From Pseudomonas sp. B20(2017) (lineage in GTDB: Bacteria; Pseudomonadota; Gammaproteobacteria; Pseudomonadales; Pseudomonadaceae), in assembly GCF_002113125.1 (NCBI RefSeq), contig NZ_NEJP01000011.1, forward strand, positions 178,677 through 242,676: a DNA stretch of 64,000 nt. Reading direction: 5' to 3'. The notes below the pieces were generated by a model. That model was not told the origin of the DNA and did no database searches. It worked only from the letters and a program-made list of their open reading frames with translations. Shown here piece by piece: positions 9,898-18,166 of the stretch. A program made the position numbers and the translations under genes. Every line of letters begins with the position of its first letter. The first letter of the stretch is position 1.

Positions 9898-9923
9898 GAT
9901 TCTCAGCGTCAGCAGGAAAGCCA

Positions 9924-9985
9924 TCGCGAGCAAGCTCGCTCCCACAGGACTTGCGTAAATCCTGTGGGAGCGAGCTTGCTCGCGA
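9924..9985. repeat. REP palindromic pair
   Basis: Two inverted 26-bp copies, 9924-9949 and 9960-9985, built on GCGAGCAAGCTCGCTCCCAC, the common REP unit of fluorescens-group genomes. It lies between the convergent helicase and mtnP genes. Confidence 0.9.
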
Positions 9986-10012
9986 ATGAGTCGGCCGGAT
10001 CTGACGCCAGAC

Positions 10013-10750
10013 TCAGCCCTTGAGCACCCGCGCCAACGTCGACTTCACCTTGCCCATGCCATCGTGCAACGCCTGCTCGATCTCGGCCATGGTGATCACC
10101 TCAGTGGTCTTGCCCGCCGCCGGATTCACCACCAGCGACAGGCAGGCGTAATCCAGATCCAGCTCGCGGGCCAGCGCCGCTTCCGGCATGCCGGTCATGC
10201 CGACGATGTCGCAGCCGTCACGCTCCAGACGCACGATCTCGGCCACGGTTTCCAGGCGCGGGCCCTGGGTGCAGGCGTAAACGCCCTGATCGCTGTACTC
10301 GCAACCTTCGGCGGCCAATGCAGCAATCAGTTGCTGACGCAGCGGTTCGCTGTAGGGAAAGCTGAAGTCGATGTGTGTGACATGCTCCAGGTCATCGGCG
10401 AAATAGGTGTGCTCGCGGCCGCTGGTGTAGTCCACGATCTGATGCGGCACGCAGAAATGTCCGGTGCCCATTGCAGGATGAATCCCGCCCACGGCGTTGA
10501 CCGCGATGATCGCTTCGGCCCCGGCCTGCTTCAACGCCCACAGGTTGGCGCGGTAGTTGACCTTGTGCGGCGGGAAGCGATGCGGGTGACCGTGGCGAGC
10601 GAGAAACAGCACTTCCTTGCCGGCGTATTCGCCAATCTGGACCTCGGCCGATGGCGCGCCATAAGGCGTATCCACCGCCAGCGACTGACGAATGCTCAGG
10701 CCTTCCAGCTGGGTCAGGCCAGTGCCGCCGATGATTGCGTAAACCGTCAT
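10013..10750 (-). CDS. mtnP: S-methyl-5'-thioinosine phosphorylase (MTAP/PNP family)
   Basis: Purine nucleoside phosphorylase family enzyme of 245 residues. In Pseudomonas the orthologue PA3004 phosphorolyses 5'-methylthioinosine, made from methylthioadenosine by a deaminase, during polyamine-linked methionine salvage. Visible motifs are the phosphate-binding GGTGLTQL at residues 8-15, VNAVGGIHPAMGTG mid-protein, and the base/ribose-site region around GMTGMPEAALA. The start MTVYAIIGG is 13 bp downstream of the nagZ stop, so the two are co-transcribed. Specificity for methylthioinosine rather than methylthioadenosine is inferred from the Pseudomonas orthologue and gene order, not from a residue I could check. 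Confidence 0.85.
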   Translation of the reverse strand: MTVYAIIGGTGLTQLEGLSIRQSLAVDTPYGAPSAEVQIGEYAGKEVLFLARHGHPHRFPPHKVNYRANLWALKQAGAEAIIAVNAVGGIHPAMGTGHFCVPHQIVDYTSGREHTYFADDLEHVTHIDFSFPYSEPLRQQLIAALAAEGCEYSDQGVYACTQGPRLETVAEIVRLERDGCDIVGMTGMPEAALARELDLDYACLSLVVNPAAGKTTEVITMAEIEQALHDGMGKVKSTLARVLKG

Positions 10751-10763
10751 AGCGAAAAAATCC

Positions 10764-11774
10764 TTAATCGATCAGTTGAGCGTCTTTGAGCGCACCGACA
10801 GCGGTCAGCCAGCGCGGATCCTGACGGTATTCGGTGTTGGCGAACGCCTGACCGCGCATGCGCGCGATACGCGGCGACGGCTTGACCTTCATGCGCTGCG
10901 CGGCGCTCAGGGCCAGCTCAGCGGCCGCGCGGTCGTTGCACACCAAGCCCATGTCGCAACCGGCACTGAGTGCCGCTTCGATACGACTGGCGGCGTCGCC
11001 CACTACATGCGCGCCGGCCATCGACAGGTCATCGCTGAAGATCACGCCGTCGAACTGCAACTCACCGCGCAGGATGTCCTGCAGCCAGCGCCGGGAGAAA
11101 CCTGCGGGCTGTGCGTCGACTTGCGGATAAATAACGTGGGCCGGCATGACGGCGGCCAAATGCTTGCTGAGCCTGGCGAACGGCACGAGGTCGTTGGCGC
11201 GGATCTCTTCAAGACTGCGCTCGTCGTTGGGGATTGCGACGTGGGAATCGGCTTCCGCCCAGCCATGGCCGGGAAAATGCTTGCCGGTGGCGGCCATGCC
11301 GGCGTTGTTCATGCCTTTTATAAACGCACCGGCGAGCAGTGCGGCGCGCTCCGGATCGCCTTCGAACGAACGGGTGCCGACGACGGCGCTGCGCTGGTAA
11401 TCCAGATCCAGCACCGGCGCGAAGCTCAAGTCGAGGCCAACCGCCAGAACCTCAGTAGCCATGATCCAGCCGCATTGCTCGGCCAGGTATTCGGCATTTG
11501 GATTGTCAGCGATGGCGCGCATGGCCGGCAGGCGTATGAAGCCCTGACGCAGACGCTGGACGCGACCGCCTTCCTGATCCACCGCCAATAGCAAGTCCGG
11601 ACGAATGGCACGGATCGCCGCGCTCAGCTCGCGCACCTGGCGCGGATGCTCGATATTGCGGGCAAAAATGATCAAGCCGCCCACTTCGGGCTGGCGCAAC
11701 AATTGGCGATCTTCGGCCGTCAGCCAAGTACCGGCGACGTCCACCATCAACGAGCCTTGCAGGCCAGCAGTCAT
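10764..11774 (-). CDS. nagZ: Beta-N-acetylglucosaminidase NagZ
   Basis: Cytosolic glycoside hydrolase family 3 enzyme that releases GlcNAc from anhydro-muropeptides during peptidoglycan recycling; in pseudomonads this feeds the AmpR signal for AmpC beta-lactamase. It has 336 residues, normal length. The family signature KHFPGHGWAEADSH (mobile loop with the Asp-His dyad) is present, and the catalytic nucleophile Asp lies in FDGVIFSDDLSMAGA. Sugar-binding RVQRLR is near residue 70. The start MTAGLQGSLMVDVAG agrees with family members. It is the first gene of a two-gene operon with mtnP and lies downstream of psrA on the same strand. Confidence 0.95.
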   Translation of the reverse strand: MTAGLQGSLMVDVAGTWLTAEDRQLLRQPEVGGLIIFARNIEHPRQVRELSAAIRAIRPDLLLAVDQEGGRVQRLRQGFIRLPAMRAIADNPNAEYLAEQCGWIMATEVLAVGLDLSFAPVLDLDYQRSAVVGTRSFEGDPERAALLAGAFIKGMNNAGMAATGKHFPGHGWAEADSHVAIPNDERSLEEIRANDLVPFARLSKHLAAVMPAHVIYPQVDAQPAGFSRRWLQDILRGELQFDGVIFSDDLSMAGAHVVGDAASRIEAALSAGCDMGLVCNDRAAAELALSAAQRMKVKPSPRIARMRGQAFANTEYRQDPRWLTAVGALKDAQLID

Positions 11775-11932
11775 AGAGATTCCTTGAAAACGAAAAACCC
11801 GTCTTCCACGAAATCACCGCCAGAGGCAAGGCCCGGCGGATAGGTGATTTCAATGAGAAACGGGTTCAGGACGAGAGTCGACATGGGCGGCTAGCTTAGC
11901 GGATGTCAGCTGTCGCGCCCACCCATGGACGG

Positions 11933-12640
11933 TTAAACCTTGGCAGGTGTCGGCGCGGACTTGCTGCGTGGTCGTAACTGCGCGGTAGCCATTGCAGTGT
12001 CAGTGACACCGGTTTCGGCCCGCATGCCGGCGGCCAGGAACGGCACCATCAGACGCATCACCTGCTCGATGGAAGTGTTGACGCCGAAATCGGTCTCGGC
12101 AATCGCGCGCAAGGCCTTTATCCCGGACATGCTGAATGCTGCTGCACCGAGCATGAAGTGCACACGCCAGAACAGTTCGATCGGAGGAATACGCGGGGCA
12201 GCTTCGTTTACCAGCAACATGTAGCGACGGAAAACCTTGCCGTACATGTCTTCCAGATACCGACGCAAGTGGCCTTGACTCTGACTGAATGCCAGACCGA
12301 GCAGACGCATGAAGATCGACAGATCATTGCCGCTGCGTGGCTGAACCACCAGCGCTTGTTCGACGAGGATTTCCAGCAGCTCTTCGAGCGAAGGCTTGTT
12401 CTCTGGTTTGGCCTGGCGGCGCTCCAGCTCTTTGTCGAGGCTGATGCAGAACGGACCGAGGAAGCGCGAGAAAACCGCCTGGATCAGCGCCTTCTTCGAG
12501 CCGAAGTGATAGTTCACCGCAGCGAGGTTGACCCCTGCCTTGCTGGTGATCAGACGCAATGAGGTTTCAGCGAAACCTTTTTCCGCGAACAGCTGTTCTG
12601 CAGCATCAAGAATGCGTTCAACGGTTTCCGACTGGGCCAT
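11933..12640 (-). CDS. psrA: TetR-family transcriptional regulator PsrA
   Basis: Long-chain fatty-acid-responsive regulator. In Pseudomonas PsrA represses itself and beta-oxidation genes and activates rpoS. It has 235 residues from the ATG at 12640 (MAQSETVERIL), preceded by the ribosome-binding stretch AGGCGGAG; an in-frame start six codons upstream is less likely. The N-terminal TetR helix-turn-helix covers residues about 8-55 (AEQLFAEKGFAETSLR to VNYHFGSKKALI). The rest is the helical ligand-binding domain. Two near-perfect PsrA operators sit 16-42 bp upstream of the start codon, in agreement with autorepression. It is divergent from lexA. Confidence 0.95.
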   Translation of the reverse strand: MAQSETVERILDAAEQLFAEKGFAETSLRLITSKAGVNLAAVNYHFGSKKALIQAVFSRFLGPFCISLDKELERRQAKPENKPSLEELLEILVEQALVVQPRSGNDLSIFMRLLGLAFSQSQGHLRRYLEDMYGKVFRRYMLLVNEAAPRIPPIELFWRVHFMLGAAAFSMSGIKALRAIAETDFGVNTSIEQVMRLMVPFLAAGMRAETGVTDTAMATAQLRPRSKSAPTPAKV

Positions 12641-12655
12641 GGCTACTCCGCCTGA

Positions 12656-12682
12656 CAAACACTTGTTTGAAACATACGTTTC
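12656..12682. promoter_or_regulatory. Two overlapping PsrA operators in the psrA promoter
   Basis: CAAAC-ACTT-GTTTG (12656-12669) and GAAAC-ATAC-GTTTC (12669-12682) share one base. Each is a perfect match to the published PsrA consensus [G/C]AAAC-N2-4-GTTT[G/C]. They lie just upstream of the psrA ribosome-binding site. Confidence 0.88.
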
Positions 12683-12825
12683 AGCCTATGCCTTGTCAAG
12701 CCTGCCAGTTCGTTTTGGGAATGGTCGGTCAGTTATTTAACCACAACAAGGACGCCACATTAATCAACGTCGTCACTGACCGTCCGGCGGCATGGCAAAA
12801 AACGATCATTGCCAAGACCGCTTCA

Positions 12826-12860
12826 CTGTATATAATCCCAGTCACTGTATAAAAAGACAG
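12826..12860 (+). promoter_or_regulatory. Two LexA boxes upstream of lexA
   Basis: The box at 12845-12860, CTGTATAAAAAGACAG, is a perfect CTGT-N8-ACAG. The box at 12826-12841, CTGTATATAATCCCAG, departs only in one base of the last arm. Their centres are 19 bp apart and the proximal box ends 10 bp before the lexA ATG. This is the usual autoregulated SOS arrangement. Confidence 0.92.
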
Positions 12861-12870
12861 AGCGATCAAT

Positions 12871-13479
12871 ATGCTTAAGCTGACGCCACGCCAAGCCGAG
12901 ATTCTGGCCTTTATCAAACGCTGCCTCGAAGACAACGGTTACCCGCCGACCCGTGCGGAAATCGCTCAGGAACTGGGTTTCAAATCGCCCAACGCGGCCG
13001 AAGAGCACCTCAAGGCGCTCGCCCGCAAAGGCGCGATCGAGATGACTCCCGGCGCTTCTCGCGGCATTCGCATCCCTGGCTTCGAAGCCAAGGTCGATGA
13101 ATCCACCCTGCCGATCATCGGTCGAGTGGCTGCTGGCGCGCCGATTCTCGCTCAGCAACACATCGAAGAGTCCTGCAACATCAACCCAGCCTTCTTTCAT
13201 CCGCGCGCCGACTATCTGTTGCGCGTCCACGGCATGAGCATGAAGGACATCGGTATTTTCGACGGCGACCTGCTGGCGGTTCACACCACCCGTGAGGCAC
13301 GCAACGGTCAGATCGTGGTTGCGCGGATCGGCGACGAAGTCACCGTCAAACGCTTCAAGCGTGACGGCAGCAAAGTCTGGCTGATTGCCGAAAACCCCGA
13401 GTTCGCCCCTATCGAAGTCAACCTGAAAGACCAAGAACTGGTTATCGAAGGCTTGAGTGTCGGCGTCATCCGCCGCTAA
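12871..13479 (+). CDS. lexA: SOS repressor LexA
   Basis: Repressor of the DNA damage response, self-cleaved when RecA filaments form. It has 202 residues, typical length. The N-terminal winged helix-turn-helix starts MLKLTPRQAEILAFI. The autocleavage site is the Ala88-Gly89 bond in VAAGAPI. The catalytic dyad is Ser123 (GMSMKDIG) and Lys160 (VTVKRF). The start codon lies 10 bp after a perfect LexA box. sulA follows after 10 bp, forming the lexA-sulA operon known from Pseudomonas. Confidence 0.98.
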   Translation: MLKLTPRQAEILAFIKRCLEDNGYPPTRAEIAQELGFKSPNAAEEHLKALARKGAIEMTPGASRGIRIPGFEAKVDESTLPIIGRVAAGAPILAQQHIEESCNINPAFFHPRADYLLRVHGMSMKDIGIFDGDLLAVHTTREARNGQIVVARIGDEVTVKRFKRDGSKVWLIAENPEFAPIEVNLKDQELVIEGLSVGVIRR

Positions 13480-13489
13480 AGGAGGCTTT

Positions 13490-13963
13490 ATGCAGTTCCC
13501 ACACGCACCTCAGCAAACACAACTGCCGTTGTTCGAAGCGTTTCTGGCGCAACCGCTCGCCCCCATCCTCAAGGATGTCGTCGAACGCCCGTGGAATACC
13601 GAACCCGAAGCGTTCAGCGAGCTTTCACTGCGCGGCGCGGCCGGGAACTGCCTGAACCTGCTGGCCCCGATTCTTCGCGAACTGAGCGACGATCAGGACG
13701 CACGCTGGCTGACCCTGATTGCACCGCCTGCCAGCTTGACCCAGACCTGGCTGCGGGATGCCGGATTGAATCGCGAACGCATCCTGCTGTTACAACCGCG
13801 CGGCGCTCAAAGCGCTCAGCAACTGGCCTGTGAAGCATTACGCCTGGGTCGCAGCCACACAGTCGTCACGTGGCTGAATCCACTGAGCACAGGGTCGCGA
13901 CAACAGCTGATCAGCGCCGCCCGTACCGGGGACGCTCAAAGCCTGAACATTCGTTTGGGGTGA
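13490..13963 (+). CDS. sulA: SOS cell division inhibitor SulA
   Basis: SulA stops division after DNA damage by blocking FtsZ polymerisation. The ATG at 13490 follows a strong AAAGGAGG ribosome-binding site and gives 157 residues, close to the P. aeruginosa protein; an upstream in-frame start would overlap lexA and lacks such a site. The RecA/SulA-like fold is suggested by DARWLTLIAPPASLT and HTVVTWLNPLS. Co-transcription with lexA places it under the two LexA boxes. Similarity to enterobacterial SulA is modest, as usual for this genus, so the call relies partly on position. Confidence 0.92.
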   Translation: MQFPHAPQQTQLPLFEAFLAQPLAPILKDVVERPWNTEPEAFSELSLRGAAGNCLNLLAPILRELSDDQDARWLTLIAPPASLTQTWLRDAGLNRERILLLQPRGAQSAQQLACEALRLGRSHTVVTWLNPLSTGSRQQLISAARTGDAQSLNIRLG

Positions 13964-14049
13964 TTCAGCAACAATGCGCGCCATGTAAAGCGCAGGGCTT
14001 CTCCAGGGATAGAGAAGCCGATCTGGAGCAGTAACTGACAGACAGCGGA

Positions 14050-14283
14050 TCAATGAAGAACCCGCGGCCCCTCATCCTTATCGAATTCGCCTTCAACCAT
14101 ACGCCCCGCCATTTGCACGCCGACGCTCAACATCGCCTTGGCAATTTCAACGTGCTGACCCTGCAGAAACGCCTTGGCATCCTCGGAGAAATCCAGAGTC
14201 ACCAGAGAACCCTCGTCCTCGGCCCTGCGCAGTTCGATTCGGCCGTCTGGTAGCTCGACAATTTCTAGAAAGGACGTTGGCAT
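14050..14283 (-). CDS. Conserved hypothetical small protein (PA3009-like)
   Basis: A 77-residue acidic soluble protein starting MPTSFLEIVELPDGRIELRRAE, with a GGAGA ribosome-binding site 9 bp before the ATG. No signal peptide or membrane segment is visible. It occupies the position of a short conserved gene between sulA and topA in other pseudomonads. I do not recognise a named domain, and no function can be assigned. Confidence 0.8.
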   Translation of the reverse strand: MPTSFLEIVELPDGRIELRRAEDEGSLVTLDFSEDAKAFLQGQHVEIAKAMLSVGVQMAGRMVEGEFDKDEGPRVLH

Positions 14284-14389
14284 ATAGGTCTGTTCTCCAC
14301 GAAAGGCAGGGATTATATAGACATCATTCAGGCTTCGCTCGGGATCTTGACCAGCAGCACGCCTCTCGTCGCCGCCAGTCCACAGCTCC

Positions 14390-14914
14390 TCAGCACTCGT
14401 TCAAGCCTTCACGGAAACGGATCGCCAGGCCCTTGAGGTTCTTCCGCCAGCTCTCGAGCTCTTCGCGGCTCAGCTCTTCAACCACCTCTTCTTCATCCAG
14501 ATTCACGGCTTGAATCAACGGTTGCGTTACATCGCCCTTCGGCTTGTGTGGCACCCGCGGCGGCTGAAACAACGCCGAGTGCGCAGCCAGCAACTTAGAC
14601 AGCCAGGTCTCCGGATTACCCGCCAGCTCAATCATCTCCGCCAGCTCCGGAATGGCAATCGACTCCAGCACTTCGCGGGTCAGCAGGGCTTCCGCTCGCG
14701 ACGCATTGGCTTGCGGCAGACGATAGAACCCGGCGATTTCATGACACAGCCCCAATAACGCACCGTAGAGATGAAACAGTGCGGATTCGCGCCCGGCCTG
14801 AATCAGCGCCAGAGAGTTCATCGCCCTCCCCTCTTCAGCCCTGGCCAGCGCTTCCAGCGACAAACCCGCGAAATAGATCTTCTGATTGGTACGGGTATAG
14901 AGCTCGTGGGCCAT
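14390..14914 (-). CDS. Conserved hypothetical protein (probable DUF6586 family, PA3010-like)
   Basis: A 174-residue protein from the ATG at 14914 (MAHELYTRTNQKIYF), which has a GGAGAG ribosome-binding site; a GTG five codons upstream is less likely. It is mostly alpha-helical and soluble, with a strongly acidic patch (NLDEEEVVEELSREELESW) near residues 135-153 and conserved helices around LIQAGRESALFHLYGALLGL. It sits between topA and the PA3009-like gene, as in other Pseudomonas. I believe this is the DUF6586 family, but function is unknown. Confidence 0.8.
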   Translation of the reverse strand: MAHELYTRTNQKIYFAGLSLEALARAEEGRAMNSLALIQAGRESALFHLYGALLGLCHEIAGFYRLPQANASRAEALLTREVLESIAIPELAEMIELAGNPETWLSKLLAAHSALFQPPRVPHKPKGDVTQPLIQAVNLDEEEVVEELSREELESWRKNLKGLAIRFREGLNEC

Positions 14915-15000
14915 GTCGGCACTCTCCACAACGAAATAATTGCTTCACACAGGCCGGACAGTGTCATGGATCAGCCGATCCGACCGCAAGCATTAAACAA

Positions 15001-15040
15001 AAAGGCCGCATGAAAACCCTAAGGTTGTCATGCGGCCTTT
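15001..15040. terminator. Terminator downstream of topA
   Basis: A 13-bp stem (AAAGGCCGCATGA / TCATGCGGCCTTT) has an inner AACC/GGTT extension. On the minus strand it is followed by a T-rich stretch, so it fits the topA transcript. Confidence 0.8.
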
Positions 15041-15085
15041 TGTATTGAAGATGCTCAGTCAGGGCACCTTCAGATCAGCGATTGC

Positions 15086-17716
15086 TCAAGCCTTGGCTTT
15101 CGCCGGACGCTTGTCTTCGACCGCCCACTTGCCACCGTCATAGAACGCTTTCCAGCCAGTCGGCTTGCCGTCGACTTCGGTCTGAACGTATTGCTCCTTC
15201 GTCTTGCGGCTGTAGCGAATCACGGCTGGCAGGCCATCCGGATCCTTCTGCGGCGCTTCACACAGGAAGTGGTACTTCGGATCGATCTCGTCCTTGTGCG
15301 GCAGAATCTCGATCACCAGCGGAGCACGGGTCTCGCGGTTTTTCGGGAACTGGCTGGCCGCCAGGAACAGACCGGACGCACCGTCTCGCAGGATGTAGGT
15401 GTCGTTGACCTTTTCGCATTTCAGCTCAGGCATCTTCACCGGATCCATCTTCGGCGGCGCCGCGTCACCGCTTTTCAGCAGTTTGCGGGTGTTTTTGCAC
15501 GTCGGGTTGGTGCAACCGAAGAACTTGCCGAAACGGCCGGTCTTGAGCTGCATCTCGCTGCCGCACTTGTCGCATTCCAGGCTCGGACCTTCGTAGCCCT
15601 TGATGCGATAGCTGCCTTCTTCGATCTCGTAGCCGGCGCAATCAGGGTTGTTACCGCAAATGTGCAGCTTGCGCTTCTCGTCGAGCAGGTAGGCGTCCAT
15701 CGCTGTGCTGCAGATCGGGCAGCGATGCTTGCCGCGCAGTACCAGGGATTCCGACTCGCCCTCGTCGTCCGCCGCGATTTCATCGCCCGGCACCAGGTTG
15801 ACGGTGGCCTTGCAGCGTTCTTTCGGCGGCAGGCTGTAACCCGAGCAGCCGAGGAATACACCGGTCGATGCAGTACGAATCTGCATCGGACGGCCGCAGG
15901 TGGTGCAAGGAATGTCGGTCATTACCGGCTGGTTGGCACGCATGCCGGCTTCCGGATTCTCCGCCACTTCAAGTTTTTTCTTGAAGTCGCCGTAGAACTC
16001 GTCCAGCACGTTTTTCCAGTCGCGTTCACCCTGGGCCACGTCATCGAGATTCTCTTCCATGCCGGCGGTGAAGCCGTAGTCCATGAGATTCGAGAAGCTT
16101 TCCGACAGACGCTCAGTAACGATGTCGCCCATCTTTTCCGAATAGAAACGACGGTTGTGCAGGGTCACGTATCCGCGATCCTGAATGGTCGAGATGATCG
16201 CTGCGTAAGTCGAAGGACGACCGATGCCGCGCTTTTCCATTTCCTTCACCAGGCTGGCTTCCGAATAACGGGCCGGCGGCTTGGTGAAGTGCTGGGACGG
16301 ATCGAGCTTGATCAGCTTCATCACGTCGCCCTGCGCCATGTCCGGCAGAACGTCATCGTCGCCAGGCTTGGTGATTTGCGGCAGCACGCGGGTGTAACCG
16401 TCGAACTTCAGGATGCGCCCCTTGGCGCGCAGCTCGAAGTCGCCGGCAGCGACGCTGACCGTGGTCGACAGGTATTGCGCCGGCAGCATCTGGCAAGCCA
16501 GGAACTGGCGCCAGATCAGCTCGTAGAGGCGCTCAGCGTCGCGTTCCATGCCGGCCAGCTTGGCTGGCGTGGTGTTGGCGTCGGAAGGACGAATCGCTTC
16601 GTGAGCCTCTTGTGCGCCTTCCTTGCTGCTGTAGACGTTCGGCGACTCCGGCAGGTACTTCTTGCCGAATTCGGTTTCGATGTAATCGCGCGCCATCGCC
16701 ACGGCATCAGCCGAGAGATTGGTCGAGTCGGTACGCATATAAGTGATGTAGCCGGCTTCGTAGAGACGCTGGGCCATCATCATGGTTTTCTTCACACCGA
16801 AGCCCAGGCGGTTACTCGCGGCCTGTTGCAGTGTGGAGGTGATGAACGGTGCCGACGGCTTGCTGCTGGTCGGTTTGTCTTCACGCTTGACGATGCTGTA
16901 GCTGGAGGATTTGAGCTTCTCCAGCGCGGCCGTCGCCTGCGCTTCATTCAGCGGCTTGAAGGCTTCGCCTTTCTCGCGAGCCACTTCGAAACGCACGGTC
17001 GAGCCTTTGGCGGTGCCGAGGTCGGCATGCACTTCCCAGTACTCTTCCGGGTTGAACGCGCGGATTTCACGCTCACGCTCGACCACCAGTTTTACGGCAA
17101 CCGATTGCACGCGACCAGCGGACAGGCCACGGGCGATCTTGGCCCACAGCAGCGGCGAGACCATGTAGCCAACGACGCGATCGAGGAAACGACGGGCCTG
17201 CTGGGCGTTCACTCGATCGATGTCGAGTTCGCCCGGCTCCGAGAAGGCTTCCTGAATCGCCTTCTTGGTGATTTCGTTGAACACCACGCGCTTGTAGCGG
17301 CTGTCGTCACCACCGATGGCTTCGCGCAGGTGCCAGGCAATGGCTTCCCCCTCGCGATCCAAGTCGGTTGCGAGATAGATGGTGTCAGCATCCTTGGCGA
17401 GCCGGCGCAGCTCTTCGATGACCTTTTCCTTGCCCGGGAGGATCTCGTACTTGGCTTTCCAGCCATGCTCGGGATCGACACCCATGCGCGAGACCAACTG
17501 CTTGCGCGCCTTCTCTTTCGGCGACAGCGCTGGCGCTTCGCCCGCAGCAGCCTTGCCGCGCTTGGCGGCAGGCTCCTTGCTGGCGCTAGCCGAACCGCTG
17601 GTGGGCAGGTCTCGGATATGGCCGATACTCGACTTCACCACGTATTGGTTGCCCAGATACTTGTTGATGGTCTTGGCCTTAGCCGGGGATTCCACAATGA
17701 CCAGCGATTTGCCCAT
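15086..17716 (-). CDS. topA: DNA topoisomerase I
   Basis: Type IA topoisomerase that relaxes negative supercoils. It has 876 residues. The N-terminal TOPRIM domain begins KSLVIVESPAKAKTINKYLG, with acidic metal-binding residues in ATDLDREGEAI. The catalytic tyrosine lies in GYITYMRTDSTNLS. The C-terminal part has several four-cysteine zinc-ribbon motifs (CTTCGRPMQ, CPICSTAMD, CDKCGSEMQ with paired downstream cysteines). A basic low-complexity insert (SASASKEPAAKRGKAAAGEA) near residue 45 is common in Pseudomonas TopA. It is transcribed alone, with a terminator downstream. Confidence 0.98.
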   Translation of the reverse strand: MGKSLVIVESPAKAKTINKYLGNQYVVKSSIGHIRDLPTSGSASASKEPAAKRGKAAAGEAPALSPKEKARKQLVSRMGVDPEHGWKAKYEILPGKEKVIEELRRLAKDADTIYLATDLDREGEAIAWHLREAIGGDDSRYKRVVFNEITKKAIQEAFSEPGELDIDRVNAQQARRFLDRVVGYMVSPLLWAKIARGLSAGRVQSVAVKLVVEREREIRAFNPEEYWEVHADLGTAKGSTVRFEVAREKGEAFKPLNEAQATAALEKLKSSSYSIVKREDKPTSSKPSAPFITSTLQQAASNRLGFGVKKTMMMAQRLYEAGYITYMRTDSTNLSADAVAMARDYIETEFGKKYLPESPNVYSSKEGAQEAHEAIRPSDANTTPAKLAGMERDAERLYELIWRQFLACQMLPAQYLSTTVSVAAGDFELRAKGRILKFDGYTRVLPQITKPGDDDVLPDMAQGDVMKLIKLDPSQHFTKPPARYSEASLVKEMEKRGIGRPSTYAAIISTIQDRGYVTLHNRRFYSEKMGDIVTERLSESFSNLMDYGFTAGMEENLDDVAQGERDWKNVLDEFYGDFKKKLEVAENPEAGMRANQPVMTDIPCTTCGRPMQIRTASTGVFLGCSGYSLPPKERCKATVNLVPGDEIAADDEGESESLVLRGKHRCPICSTAMDAYLLDEKRKLHICGNNPDCAGYEIEEGSYRIKGYEGPSLECDKCGSEMQLKTGRFGKFFGCTNPTCKNTRKLLKSGDAAPPKMDPVKMPELKCEKVNDTYILRDGASGLFLAASQFPKNRETRAPLVIEILPHKDEIDPKYHFLCEAPQKDPDGLPAVIRYSRKTKEQYVQTEVDGKPTGWKAFYDGGKWAVEDKRPAKAKA

Positions 17717-17830
17717 GGATCAGAAAATTCCTGAATTCTAGAAGTGAAAGGCGGTTGGCGCCTGACGCGGCACCGCTATATATAGTGGCTACAAGGTGAG
17801 GTCAAGCGCAGGGTTTTGCGCGCACTCGCC

Positions 17831-18067
17831 TTACGGCTTCGAAAAAAGGCTCGGTTCGGCTTGCACCAAAGCAAAGCGTGGGACCTGCTCCCCGTCAACC
17901 TCGACGGACTCCAGGAACATGCTCAAGGGACGTACCCAGAAGCCGTAATCGCCATACAGGGCTTGGTAAAAGACCACTTCTTCTTCGGTCTCGGAATGCC
18001 GCGCGACGCTGAATACGCGGTACTGCGGACCTTTGTAATGTTGGTAGAGCCCAGGTTGTATCGGCAT
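17831..18067 (-). CDS. DUF1653 domain protein
   Basis: A 78-residue protein beginning MPIQPGLYQHYKGPQYRV, the hallmark of the small beta-rich DUF1653 family (GxYxHYKGxxYxV). The ATG at 18067 has a GAGGG ribosome-binding site; a TTG six codons upstream is less likely. The conserved core also includes EVVFYQALYGDYGFWVRPL. It lies between fadA and topA on the same strand. The function of the family is unknown; no signal peptide or membrane segment is seen. Confidence 0.85.
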   Translation of the reverse strand: MPIQPGLYQHYKGPQYRVFSVARHSETEEEVVFYQALYGDYGFWVRPLSMFLESVEVDGEQVPRFALVQAEPSLFSKP

Positions 18068-18129
18068 GCTTCGGCCCTCACTCAAATTTTTTCAAAATAA
18101 AAACAAAAATAAATCCGCAAAAACAAAAA

Positions 18130-18148
18130 CCGGGGCACTTGGCCCCGG
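18130..18148 (-). terminator. Terminator downstream of fadA
   Basis: A GC-rich stem CCGGGGC / GCCCCGG with a 5-nt loop is followed on the minus strand by TTTTTGTTTTT. It lies 19 bp after the fadA stop. Confidence 0.88.
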
Positions 18149-18166
18149 CTTCCATCGACGAGACGC

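Noticed and set aside
13996..14019. Hairpin GGCTTCTC / GAGAAGCC after sulA
   Set aside because: Stable stem but no T-run on either side, so it is not called a terminator.
15191..17734. An 847-codon open frame on the plus strand opposite topA
   Set aside because: Antisense shadow of topA with no recognisable motif. Similar shadows occur opposite gap, fadB and uup.
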